Shown here one piece after another: positions 12,320 to 23,149 of a stretch of DNA of 64,000 nucleotides (its first letter is position 1; every line of letters starts with the position of its first letter). The stretch comes from Cricetomys ansorgei. Lineage: Eukaryota > Chordata > Mammalia > Rodentia > Nesomyidae. The stretch lies in assembly GCA_026225945.1 (NCBI GenBank), contig JAMJFZ010000107.1, forward strand, positions 44,940,501 through 45,004,500, read 5' to 3'. The notes below the pieces were generated by a model. The model had not been told where the DNA came from. It did no database searches and saw only the letters and a program-made list of their open reading frames with translations. The translations under genes and the position numbers were made by a program.

Positions 12320-12535
12320 TTATACTTATAGCCTGCTTTCTTATACCATCCAATATCACCTGCCCAGGGATGGCACCACTCAAGATGAGCTGAGCCGTCC
12401 CAACTCAATCATCAACCAGGAAACCACCTTACAGACTTGTTTACAAACCAATCCTATGAAGGCATTTTATTGACTAAGGTTCCTTCTCCTCAGATGATCC
12501 CAGCTCATGTCAAATTAACATAACAGTTACACAAC
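12062..12535 (-). mobile_element. LTR-like rodent high-copy repeat, antisense copy with microsatellite inside
   Basis: Left end TGTCTTAGTTAGGGTTTCCA and CTGCTATGATGAAACCATAA, then CTGGAGGCAGGAGCTAAG, AGCCTGCTTTCTTATA, TGCCCAGGGATGGCACCACT and GCTCATGTCAAATTAACATA match a very abundant rodent repeat. It is the same family as 11158-11553 but reversed, and looks near full length. Where the family normally has a 'ggcttgctcccatggcttgctc'-like stretch, this copy has a CA/TA microsatellite. Confidence 0.75.
12234..12320 (+). repeat. (CA)n(TA)n compound microsatellite
   Basis: About 26 CA units pass directly into about 16 TA units, all within the LTR-like repeat. The frames 12219-12473 (+) and 12127-12408 (-) are Thr-His/Tyr-Ile and Val-Cys runs translated from it. 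Confidence 0.95.
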
Positions 12536-14675
12536 CCAAGGGATAAGGTTATGTCATATATTCTTGGAACATCATTTAAACTATTTCACAAAATCATTCC
12601 AGACTTTTATAATCTTTGTATAATTGACATTGTCATTAACTTATAATAAGACATGTTGTAAATTCTTACAAATAATACATTTGTTGCAAAGTTAGTCTTG
12701 TTACATGGATACATGTTACATGTTATGTGGATAACTTTAATTTTAATACAAAAAATGAAGATGAAGTACTTGAGGATCTTGTTGAAAGTAAAGAACACAT
12801 GTGATTTAGTAGTTCTGAATGAGTCGTAACCCAGTACCTGTCACTCACCCCTAATGATGCCAGTGTTGCTAATCAAAATCATACATGCCTAAGCTCATTG
12901 ATATTCCACGGTAGAAGTTTATTCTTAAAAATGCTGTGATTGCCAAGAAAGCAGCCTCTTTTCGTTTTGGTACTTTGGTACTTTAAATTGTGTTAGTTGA
13001 GTTATAGGAAATTACCAAGTTTTGATGATTTTCATGCATGCAGGTGTGTGTGTGTGTGAATATATTTCTATTTAGCAGTGTTCTGTGGTAAAGATAGAGT
13101 ATAGCAATAATATTATAATTGAATTATATTCACTTAGAGTTGGTTGACTTGGTAGCTATGGGATTTGCAATCAAATATGTTGCCCAATGTTAATAAATTA
13201 TGTACAATTATTTACATGGATAGCTTCTTTTACTTAGTAAAAGGCTATGTGTACACGTAATAGAAACCAAGATTGATTTGGTGAAAGGAAGATACAGACC
13301 CAAAGAGACTCCAGGTTTAAATCTTTTGTTAGCACAATCAAATACAAGAACACAAATGATGACATCAGGCCTTGCCCTATTTGCTTGATCTCTTGTACTG
13401 TCTATCTCTATCATGGTCTCATCTTTAGGCAAGCTCTCTCTAATTAGTTTTGCTTGGAACTTCTAGATTAGCGGATATCTTTTTAGCAAGTTAGACAGAT
13501 CAACAATTTCTCCTTCCATGAACTGAATGCTATTCCTCTTTCTCTGGCTAGCAGCATAGAAAGTTCTAGTTAGCTAACCCCAGTGCTCCTGCTTTCTCTA
13601 CTTTCTCCATGCCAAATCTGTACAATTAATTTTTGCTGGAAGTTGGCTAGGGATTGTTCTTGAAGAGAAATCAGGTGACTACTAGAAAAAAAAATTCAAA
13701 TCCTTCTCTGGAGTGCTTTCCCTCCTAGGACTACATTGACATGTGCCTTGCTTCAGAAAATGGCATGTTAGAGAAGACACAGGTGCCATTTCTAAGTGGA
13801 CACTTTAAGAACATGGCTATGTACTTTTATGCCTTCTGAGGCAAGATCAGAACAAACAAATAATATAAGAATCAAGCTTTTGCATTTGCAAACCATTGGC
13901 TACTGCATTTGTTGCAAAAGTAATTCTCAGTTTAAACAGACTGACAAAATGAGGGAAAACAACAGATGTTCACAATAGTCTATTTATCTCTTCCCAATGC
14001 ATATCTACTCTTGTTTTCTAACAAAATAGTTTCAAAACTGCCTCTTCTACATTTAATACTGTTTTAATTACACATCTAAAGTCTGCTTCCTTCCTGCTTA
14101 AGAATGGGAAGCATAAACTCCTGTTCAGTTATGTCCTATTATGCAGTGAACAGCTTCCACATTCAGGTTCAGAAGTTATGGTTGATGACAGTTTCCCTAG
14201 GTCAAGTACCTATTAAAGTCTACTAGTGAAGCAAGTTATAGTTAATTATATATTCAAATATACTCAAATTATATATTTAATCATTATATTTAAACATATG
14301 TGATTAGAAATGATTAGAAAACAAACAGAAGGATTCTTTTTCTTTCTGTTTCTTTTCTCTTAAAGGAAAAAAAATCAAGCAGAGTTTTAACAGGTTTGTG
14401 GCAAGTAAGTACTAGGTTCCTCCTGGTACCACTGTACTTTGTCCTCTCTGTATGAACCTGTGTTTATTTTTCTTGTTTGCCTTTTGATCTCCATCATCAC
14501 TTCTGAGATAGAGTTGGACAGGCTCTTCACCTGGAATTGCCCTCTTCCAAGTATTACTGGATTCTGTCTTCAGCTCAATCAGCTTTAGGTAATCCTCGGG
14601 AGAAGAGTCCTAGGTTCCTTGTTCCATATCCACGGTCCTCTTTCAGTCTTGGGTTTTTGCAAGACTTTAACTAGA
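12536..14675. other. No recognisable feature
   Basis: About 2.1 kb, AT-rich, with no assignable repeat or gene. A short (GT)n run sits at 13024-13040. Open frames of 60-74 codons here have no support. Confidence 0.5.
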
Positions 14676-14826
14676 GCTGGGCTTATGGCATATGCCTTTA
14701 ACTCCAGCATTCAGGAGGCAGAAGTGGGTGGATCTTTGTCAGTTCCAAGCCAGCTGGGGCTACATAGTTAAGACTATATATTTTTAAAAAGTAAACAAAT
14801 AAATAATAAAAAATTAAAAATGACAG
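14676..14826 (+). mobile_element. B1 SINE, first copy of a tandemly duplicated unit
   Basis: GCTGGGCTTATGGCATATGC, CCTTTAACTCCAGCATTCAG, GAGGCAGAAGTGGGTGGATC and GGGGCTACATAGTTAAGACT match a B1 head and body. An AT-rich TTTTTAAAAAGTAAACAAAT tail follows. The segment from 14705 onwards is repeated immediately downstream. Confidence 0.85.
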
Positions 14827-14948
14827 CAGCATTCAGGAGGCAGAAGTGGGTGGATCTTTGTCAGTCCCAAGCCAACTAGGGCTACGTAGTTAAGACTATA
14901 TATTTTTAAAAAGTAAACAGATAAATAATAAAAAAATAAAAATGATGG
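14827..14948 (+). repeat. 122-bp tandem duplication of the B1 body and tail
   Basis: The unit 14705-14826 is repeated at 14827-14948 with an exact 122-bp offset. I count about seven substitutions and no indel within the B1 part, roughly 94% identity. The copy lacks the B1 head, so it is a duplication of an inserted SINE plus tail, not a second insertion. Confidence 0.9.
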
Positions 14949-14950
14949 CT

Positions 14951-16383
14951 GTTATTGGAAGCAAAAATATGCATGGAGAGATTTGACATATCCGTCTTCC
15001 CCAAGATTGTATCTTGACATCCCGCCCTCCCCCCTCAACACACACACTGGGCTTTCTGTCTTGTCATTTTGTGAACAATGTTGAACTCTCAGTCCTCAGA
15101 GCCTGACTTTATATTTTCCAAGACTCCAGTTTCTCAGTTCTAACTCAGTTTCAGCCAAGGCAGGAGACAAGCAGCTAATGAGCAGCTCTGTGGCAAAGCA
15201 AAGAAGTTTCCACTGGGTAGCCAGGGAGCAGGTTCTGATTTTGTCCCACATTTATTAAGCTTCACTGGTGATAGACTGAGGTTCTGTATTTTGTAACACT
15301 TCACCATCAAGGAACTTAAAACCTCTAATTAAGATTCTTTGGTTAAAACAGGAAAATAAAAGACTCCATACTATCTGAGAAGGAAAATAATTTATTTTCC
15401 AGAATCTAAGTTAGCACAGAAAAGTAAAATATACAACACTTGATGAAATGAGATTCAGAAAACTCCAGGAATATATGCAGCAGGAAATAATAATAACCAT
15501 TGCATCTGCAGAGAGAGTCTGCAAGCAAGTCATGTGTGCCGGATATCTTCATTTCTGCTTTACCATGTTTTATCCTCTGTGGCCTTGTAAGCTGCTACAG
15601 TCCTTAAGGAATAAAAGCTTGACCAAAAAAAAAAAAAGTAAATATCTAAAATGTGCATGGAGGAAGGATGACAGAGAGTATATGTTTTCTTGCATTTAGA
15701 GATGCTCTCAGACTGTCATTTGAACTTAAAAATACATGGTGGTATTGTCATCTTAAAGTCAATGTATCTTTAAGCAAACTGAAGGTTTTCATTATCCTTG
15801 TATCTTCCCATGAGTATCCATGTCTTTCATTAAAACTTCCATCCACCTGTTTCTCCTCTCCATCACCAGATTCCATTCAGTAGAACCAGTAATCTTCCTC
15901 AAACCAGATCAATGTGGAAATAACTTCATTATTTTTACAAATCATCTACTACTGTTTCTGCCTCCAAACTCTCTGTGAAGACACCCCTTCCCTTTTGTAG
16001 TCAAATTATTATTGTTGTAGTCCTAATAGTTTGCACTCTTTTTCTTAGACGAATTTCTTATTTAGTTTGGAATTTCTCATGATTCCTTCATTATGTGTTA
16101 TCTACAGTATGCCTTGTGCTAGTCAAGCAGGTGAGTAAATGCCTTTTTGTATTGATTTTAAAGCTCTCTCAGAGCAGAAGTCATAGTGTCTTGCTGGACC
16201 TAGCACAACGTGTGACACAGCATGTCAGAAACAAATATTCATTCATAAACAAACCCACATGTACGTGAGATCTTGGGCAGTGTCTACACAGTTACAGTGT
16301 GTGCACATGGAGCTGATGTCTAGTTTAGATGTGATATTGGATGACATGCAGGAAGGGACAGGAGACTCTGTTCAAGAAACAAG
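14951..16383. other. No recognisable gene; one possible old repeat scrap
   Basis: About 1.4 kb unassigned. Near 16168-16255 the pattern TGCTGGACCTAGCACAACG followed by AACAAATATTCATTCAT resembles an old 'cctagcacagtgcctggcac... aataaatatttgttgaatga' mammalian repeat, but the match is short. Confidence 0.4.
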
Positions 16384-16530
16384 GCTTTGTGGTTCGTACC
16401 TGCAATCAGAACACTCTTCTTAAGTCGGTGATTCACCATGATTTCTGGGCTGCTTTGGGCTGCATAGTCAACGCCAGGCCTGTCAGAGGTATATAGAAAG
16501 ACCTTGCCTGGAAAAAGAAAGGGAAAAACT
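16384..16530 (+). mobile_element. B1-related SINE (RSINE1/B4-like), strongly diverged
   Basis: GGTTCGTACCTGCAATCAGA, ACACTCTTCTTAAGTCGG, GGGCTGCATAGTCAACGCCA and GAAAGACCTTGCCTGGAAAA follow the SINE plan 'cctgcaatcccagcac... ggctacatagcgagttcgaggcca... gagaccctgtctcaaaa'. Assignment among B1-derived families is uncertain. Confidence 0.5.
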
Positions 16531-17590
16531 CCTAAAAAGGAAATACCTTTTCAAATTACAGAGTTCTATACACACTGTTAAGAAGGAAAGATAGATGCGA
16601 GGTTGACCCAAAGGGAATAGAAAGACTGGAGATTTCCTTTGTTGACATTTCCTGTTCTGTGTGTTTAAGGGGCCTTTATCTGGGCCACAGGCTTTTTCTG
16701 TGTGAGGATTACTGTGAAAGAGAAATAGACAAAGGTGAGAACATGGCCACAGCACAGAGAAAGAGCAGTGGCGAAGGATATTTCCTGCTCTTGGCTTTAC
16801 TTCTTAGATGGGACTTTTTCCACACACTCCCAGTAATTATTAGTCCAACAAATATATCATAAAGTTTTAGGGGAGATGTAGGAACATTCGGTACCAAGTG
16901 CATTCACTTGTTATCCTTTGGGCCAAATCTCCTCTGAGTTAATTAAATTCAAATAAGTATCTTTCCATTCCTTGGGATTTCGAAGGAGGAGTCCAAAGCA
17001 CTTCAGAAGTCACAAAACAGCCATTAGATGTTAATAACTAAGAACTGTTCCAACCTCTGCTGGTTTCAAATGAGAGGACCAGAGGCATAAAGCTCCACAG
17101 GGCATTACTAACTTCCTGAGGCATTCAGCTGCTGAAAATGAATTCCTTGAATAATAGTTTCCTTTTCCAAAATCTAGCTGGATCAGATATTTTTAGTAGG
17201 AAGGTCCTAATGAGACTCCCCAGGAACATGAGTGGCAAGGGGGCACCCTGCACAATCAATCAGTGGAGGTGTACCACCTTGCTGCTGGAGATTTGAATAA
17301 ATAACTTTGGTGATTTATAGCAGATGTTTTTCCACTTAGTTGTAGCCCACCAAAGAACATACGAAGCAGTGTACTCTGGGAAAATTACGGTGAGAGGCGT
17401 TTCTGCTTCTCTTGCTGTTTCCTTAATGGTACCTAACAATACCTTGAAGACAGTAGGTGCTTAGCAAAAGGTTTCTGAGTGGACAAAGTCTTATGTAAAT
17501 ACAAGAGAGTCAACTCTGATCAGCCCAACCAAAAGCAAATCAGTAAATAGTATTTCAGTCTCCAAGCAGGAAGAACAAAGAGGGCCTATT
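16531..17590. other. No recognisable feature
   Basis: About 1.1 kb without an assignable family. At 17420-17480 a piece with 'GACAGTAGGTGCTTAGCAAA' recalls the 'catagtaggtgctcaataaa' motif of old mammalian repeats, but it is too short to call. Confidence 0.4.
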
Positions 17591-17734
17591 GTGAAATGAA
17601 AAGCCTTCTCTTTGAGTTAGATACCTGTAGACCAGGGACTTGAGAACAGGCATGTCTCCTCTGAAAAGCTTGCCTTAATGGCTGTTTTTGTAGATAGGTA
17701 TCTTTTCACATAAAACTTGCTTTTTCACACATTA

Positions 17735-17735
<1 letters not shown>
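17591..17735 (+). repeat. Direct duplication, copy A (partner 18725-18850)
   Basis: GTGAAATGAAAAGCCTTCTC, ATACCTGTAGACCAGGGACT, GAACAGGCATGTCTCCTCTG, AAAAGCTTGCCTTAATGG and TCTTTTCACATAAAACT recur in the same order 1,134 bp downstream. Identity by eye is about 85%, with one short gap in copy B. I do not recognise the unit as a named repeat. Confidence 0.85.

Positions 17736-17737
<2 letters not shown>

Positions 17738-17765
<28 letters not shown>
17738..17765 (+). repeat. (AT)n microsatellite
   Basis: About 14 AT units directly after the right end of duplication copy A. Confidence 0.9.
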
Positions 17766-18213
17766 CCATTCTCACCTGCCAGCCCAAGGCCTATAATTTT
17801 GATTTTAATAAATGAATATTTGTTGTTTTGGTTAAATTGACTTTATTCATATTGAGCAAGATATGCACTTATAATTTATATTGTTGGGGGTGATTTTTAT
17901 GCATCAGCCAACATTAATCTCAAACTTCTTCCTAACCAAAGGCCTTATTGAAAAAAAGAATGGCTAAGTACAATAGCAAATTCAGTAAATACCATGTTTG
18001 GCAGGTTTTCTATCTTTAAAATAAGAATTCAAATGACACATAAGCCAGGGTTGTTAATTTTCAATTAGAATGAACTAATTTACATAAAAACAATAGAACA
18101 TTATTTGTCATTTAAATTCTCAATGGACAAAATTTAAAAACTACGTTATGAATTTGTGTGTATTTTTATTGTGTTGCTAAGTGGTCTGCAAAAATGAAGA
18201 ATTTAATTTATAA

Positions 18214-18379
18214 TTTTTTTTTGTAGTTGTTGTTTTGTTTTTCTGAGACAAGGTGTCTCTATGTAGCCCTTGCTGTCCTACAACTCACTCTGTAGACCAG
18301 GCTGGCCTTTAGCTCAGAGATCTGCCTACTTCTGCTTCTCTAGTGCTTGGATTAAAGGCTTGAACCACCACTGCTTGGG
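18214..18379 (-). mobile_element. B1 SINE, antisense
   Basis: The T-rich tail at the left is followed by TTTTCTGAGACAAGGTGTCT, CTATGTAGCCCTTGCTGTCC, CTCTGTAGACCAGGCTGGCC and GATCTGCCTACTTCTGCTTC, ending in GAACCACCACTGCTTGG. This is B1 in reverse complement, full length. It lies between the two copies of the direct duplication. Confidence 0.95.
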
Positions 18380-18724
18380 TTTAATTTATAATGTTATATT
18401 TTCCGAACTGAGATTTGAAGAATCCCTGACATTATCTTTGTAGTCTGTAGATATATAAGTTGAGGAACACAAAGAATAAAACATTGAAGGGCATGAGAGT
18501 TTGTCTGAAATAAAGTTCAAGTGAATTCCTGCTTTCCCACGAGAGGTAGAAATATGAATAGGAGATAGGAGCTCTCCAGGGTGTAAGTGAAGACAGGAAT
18601 TTCCCTCTTAGTGAACAAAATATACTGAGTATGAATTATATATTGACACTTTGCAAGTTTTATTAATATCAAGATAAGTAACAACTAGTCATTTTCCTCA
18701 GAGTTTTGACAAAGGGAAGTAAAT

Positions 18725-18850
18725 GTGAAATGAAAAGCCTTTTCTTCAAGTTAGGTACCTGTAGATCAGGAGATGGGAACAGGCATGTCTCCTCTGAAAA
18801 GCTTACCTTAATGGTAGATATGTTTCTTTTCACATAAAACTCTTCACTCT
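18725..18850 (+). repeat. Direct duplication, copy B (partner 17591-17735)
   Basis: This copy shares GAACAGGCATGTCTCCTCTG and AAAAGCTT.CCTTAATGG with copy A and ends in the same TTCTTTTCACATAAAACT. It lacks about eight bases present in copy A after CCTTAATGG. Confidence 0.85.
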
Positions 18851-18894
18851 TCATATGATTGGTGGAATATAAATGTGTATTAAGACTATTTATT

Positions 18895-19110
18895 CAAGTT
18901 CAGGTTACTATAACCAAATGCCTGGAACAACAAACTTATAAAGACTAAAAGACTTTATTGGAGGCACCAATACAAGTCAGGGTGTTATGACTTAAAGATA
19001 CAAAGCAGGTGTGTAGAAAAGAAGGCTGAAACTAAATTTCTCACCACAGAATATTATATGAGTTACAGTATCACAACCTGAGGTGGAAAAAGCGAGCCTT
19101 CAGGTCTGAG
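18895..19110 (-). mobile_element. Possible MaLR LTR fragment, antisense
   Basis: TTACTATAACCAAATGCCTG, GGAACAACAAACTTATAAAG and GACTTTATTGG recall the reverse complement of MLT/MaLR LTR ends ('tgctataacaaagtacc... aacaacagaaatttatt'). The match is loose and should be treated as a candidate. Confidence 0.25.
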
Positions 19111-19957
19111 GAAGAACTTCATTCGTGGATAGCCCAACAGGAATCCTGTAGGGGAAGAGTCCTCAATTCCCTTCAGTTCTAAAGGACCAGGGGAGTCACA
19201 GCACTGCTTTACAGACAACACACTAAGGTCAAGAAGGGAGAGAGAGACCTGTTAGCTCCAAAGGAACAAGTGGAGTTTCTTGTCCTTAATAGGTTTTGTG
19301 TTGGGGGCTAGTTCTGTACCATGCAACCCATGAGCCAGGTGTCTGACACTGAGTCAGTGCCAGACTGAAATCAGGAATATTTTTGTTTGCTTTTCTCACA
19401 AAATTTCTCTTGTAGGAAAGATGGCTACCTGGGTGCTAACATTCCTTTTTAAAAAGAAATGTATTTGACATGGATTTGAAAACACTGTGTGCATGAAGAA
19501 GCACTGACCGTATTTCAGGCGGGTTTGTCCTGCGATGCCCTCATCCCAAAGTTTTATTTTTCTTAAGTTGTTTGTTCTTCTAGTTTGCAGTTTTCAAAGA
19601 CCAAATTTTTGCAGACAATATTGATGTCTTGAAGCACTTCTAAAGTAATAGAACATCTGAGGAAGTTAATCTGTGTGGGGCTGAGAGCCACTTCACCACC
19701 CCACAGGATATGAACTTTAGACTTTGAAAAAGTTCCTTTGATAAATACTGCCAAATGTCGCCATTGTGTTTTTTGAGTTTATGACAGAGAATATTTGTTA
19801 AGAAGTAATGCATACACAGGTAGTTCCTTTTCCTTCTTTGCCCCAAGTTATATTCTCTTTAAAATATTATCTTACTTATATGTTTATTTATGTATTCATT
19901 CATTCAGCCATTCTTTTTGTGAGGATGTGTGCAAGTGTGAGTATACATGTCATAGAG

Positions 19958-19960
<3 letters not shown>
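19111..19960. other. No recognisable feature
   Basis: About 850 bp without an assignable repeat. Minus-strand frames at 19563-19754 and 19640-19846 overlap each other in different phases, which argues for chance. Confidence 0.45.
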
Positions 19961-20007
<47 letters not shown>

Positions 20008-20010
20008 TGT

Positions 20011-20046
<36 letters not shown>

Positions 20047-20165
20047 CAGAGGACAAATTCTAGTTGTCAATTCTTTCCTTCTCCTGTGTGTGTCCCAAGG
20101 ATCAAACTCAAGTCCTCCAGCTAGGAAACAAGCATCTTTATCCACTGAAATATTTCAAGACCCTA
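19961..20165 (-). mobile_element. B3-type SINE with long (GT)n, antisense
   Basis: A (GT)n tract interrupted by TATG at 19961-20044 leads into ATCAGAGGACAAATTCTAGT, GTGTGTCCCAAGGATCAAAC and TCAAGTCCTCCAGCTAGGAA, then TTTATCCACTGAAATAT. This matches a B3-type SINE in reverse ('cagaggacaa... gggatcaaactcaggtc... cccactgagccat'). The 109- and 131-codon frames here are Val-Cys runs from the GT tract, not genes. Confidence 0.65.
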
Positions 20166-20307
20166 AAATCGTATTTTTAATGTTACCAATTTACACACGT
20201 TGAAACCAACAGCACTTTGAAATAATCTGTTTAGTTGCATCATATATACCTACCTATCCACAACATACTTCTTCATGGCTAATAAAAAAGATAGCCTTTA
20301 AAAGTGA

Positions 20308-20369
<62 letters not shown>
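20308..20369 (+). repeat. (GT)n(AT)n compound microsatellite
   Basis: About 9 GT units run into about 22 AT units. They sit where the body and tail of the adjacent SINE remnant should be. Confidence 0.95.
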
Positions 20370-20370
<1 letters not shown>

Positions 20371-20382
20371 TTTGACAAAACA

Positions 20383-20406
20383 ACCGGCTGAGCCATCTCT
20401 CCAGCC
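20383..20406 (-). mobile_element. B2/B3 SINE head remnant
   Basis: CCGGCTGAGCCATCTCTCC is the reverse-complemented tRNA-like head common to B2 and B3. The rest of the element is gone or replaced by the microsatellite on its left. Confidence 0.7.
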
Positions 20407-20409
20407 TCT

Positions 20410-22699
20410 GATATCTCACATTTAAACCATGTGAAATGCCTCTGGCATTTTGTAAGCTTCAAGAAGTTGGCTATTCTTTCTATTCAGTGTAGAAATAATA
20501 AACATAAACACAGGAGGTATAGAGGTATGTCAGTTGATACCATAAAACAATAAGAACATATAAAGAATATGTTTCCCCAAAATTAGCTACTGTCTGTGTT
20601 TGACTGAATGTTACAATATCTGGAGGAGGGAGATGTAAAGCTGTAGTACAGAGCACATTTAAACCTGCACTGTTACTATCCCAGACCTGTGATATAATAG
20701 TGAATTACTGACATACAGAATATGAAGGCCATAAGCTTTTAATTAGAACAATGATAATCCGGGTAACAACAACAACAAAACCTTGATGACCGTGGTAAAA
20801 ACAGAAAATCCACAAAGATTGGTTTAGAGACAGATCTTAGCAGGAAACAAAACCAACAAAACAAAATGAAAACAAACCCACAATTTTTTTTATAATTTTT
20901 ACCCAAATGAAAGGGAGTAGGCTTTTTTTTTTTTTCTAGAATAAGGTAAATAGAATAGTCCAGAACTCTTTGGAGGGTCCAGTTGAGTAAAATAAAATCA
21001 TCTTTCAGATAAAGCTAAGAAAGCTAGTAAATGTCATTTAAACTACCATGAAGCCCTCATGAAATTTACAATAGACCAGGTGTCTGGGACTGTTGATGCA
21101 GAGAGCGGAGACTGCTAGATTTTATTCCCCTTGACTCAGGGTTGGATTAAATAGTGATAGAAAAAACCAAAAACCAAAACAAAACAATGAACTATAAGAA
21201 GACACTGTCAACAAAGTACAGCTAGATGCTACCAATTAACTACAGAATCTACAAGAGACTTGTCTTCAGACACTGGTATAATTCTATTCTATATTATTTT
21301 TTATGGTAGGTGAAGTTTGTTAGTATTTTATACTTACTACTTCAGTAAATAGTGATATTTAATAGAAAATGCAATTTCAAATAAATCCTTTAAGGTCTAG
21401 CTATGTCACTATCCAGAAGAAATATACTCAGTTGGTCCATTTTCATAGGGCAAATCTGAGTCAGTGATTCAAGAAGGGGGAAATGAGTTTCCATCAATTT
21501 CATATTGCTAATCCAAAATGCAAAGTTGGTGTAGACAAAAACATAAAGAAATGCACAGGTCAAATTGTATTGTACCTTCAGAAAGCCTCTACTCCTTGAA
21601 GCTGCCAGGTATTCTATAGAACAAGCAGAGCCTTGAACGCTTACTCCAACAAACTTTTTTTTTTAAATTTAAACAGACTTCAGTGTTGTTTGCTTTGTTT
21701 CTTTCTTTATTTGTTGCTTCTATAGCTCTGCTCACTCTGTTACTGCAGGTCCACTCAGTTTCAGGAGGAATCCGAAGTTACATTAAACCATTCTTTCCCT
21801 TTTAGAAAGGTGATATTTTGAACCACATTTTTGTTTACAGTGGCTACACATCCCTGAGGATGAATTAGTTCACAGAAGATGAGCAGACCTGCATGTGGAC
21901 CTCTTTTTAGGTAGCCCTTTGAGATTAGTAGGACATTCAACCATGATTTATTACAAGATATACAAGTAGTTTGTGTGCTGGAGGGGAAAAAAGAGGTATA
22001 TGGCAAAATCATACCCTTGGAGAATGTGCAATTTACTAGAGAGGGCACATAGCAAATAATTACAGTGTGAAGTAAAGGAGACGTCTGCTGTGCTTACACA
22101 GTTTCAGATGAGCAAATATAGTCATGCCACAGGAGTATGGACATGACCATCAGCTTCAGCAGAGTACAGGAATAAAGGTCTTGTCTGTGATAGAGAAATC
22201 TGAGCAGTGGTTTTGTGGGAAAGTGCTTCTGCTCTGTTCTTTCTTCAATTCCTGTGTTCACCCAACTCAAGGCCAGGAGGCAGGATTACTGACTACTGTG
22301 TCCACACGAGCATGGAGCCAGTCCGAGCGGTGGACTCAGGTGAGCCACTTACATCTGGTCTTTCACTTCCTCACCCAGTCCACAGACAGCCACATCCACC
22401 ATAGTGCAGGAACTACTAACCTTCCTCAGAGAGGAAACAGCAACATCCACCTGTGTAGAAACATGAATAGGCAAAACTAGTTTGTGTTGCTCTTTTGAGT
22501 GAATTTTGAGCCTCTTCATTGTATAAAGGTTGAGTAAGATCAGAAATAAAAAGAAAATCCTAAAGAGATTGTTACTTAAATTATTTATTTGTAGAAAAAA
22601 AAATACTTTCTTTTCCAAAGACATACCAATTATATACAGAAATTATTTCTAAACTCAAAGGACACTAACCACATAAGCCACATATGAAGACTGTCAGAC
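20410..22699. other. No recognisable feature
   Basis: About 2.3 kb, AT-rich, with T-runs at 20927-20937 and 21655-21664. Frames of 95 codons (21761-22048, minus) and 118 codons (22124-22480, plus) have no recognised motif. The second sits in a moderately GC-rich patch at 22120-22460 for which I have no identification. Confidence 0.45.
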
Positions 22700-22805
22700 T
22701 CTCTGAGCCAGAATCACAGGATTTCTGTGACTGTGAGGCCAGCCTGTACTGTAGAACGAGACACTCATGAAAAATAAACAACAGACAAATAAAACAATAA
22801 AGATA
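22700..22805 (+). mobile_element. B1-like (proto-B1) SINE fragment
   Basis: CAGGATTTCTGTGACTGTGA, GGCCAGCCTGTACTGTAGAA and GAGACACTCATGAAAAATAA match a shortened B1 ('ggatttctgagttcgaggccagcctg... gagaccctgtctcaaaaa'), followed by an A-rich AACAACAGACAAATAAAAC tail. Confidence 0.5.
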
Positions 22806-23149
22806 GTAAATTTATTTATTTACGATGTAAAAAATTGCCTTCATATTATTTTAGTGTCAATATATTCAAAAATATATAGTGACTTCCCTAAAATATCAAA
22901 ACTAATTATCTCATCTCAAAATTCAGTAGATTTTACAAAACGGTTGTTCCACATGACAAATGCCTTGTAGAATGTATCCTAGATATTTCTTGGTCTCCTG
23001 CATTAGAAAAATGCTTCATGATTTTGAAAGTGCCACCTTGCCATACCTTTAACTTCTGCTTCAGACATAAATCACATTTAATTTAAAAAAAAATGCTTGT
23101 TTACTCAAGTATATATATTTCCAATCCGAGACAATTTCAAGATTTCAAT

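Noticed and set aside
12127..12473. Frames with Thr-His, Val-Cys and Tyr-Ile repeats
   Set aside because: They are translations of the CA/TA microsatellite inside a repeat.
19795..20203. 109- and 131-codon frames rich in Val-Cys
   Set aside because: They are translations of the (GT)n microsatellite in two phases.
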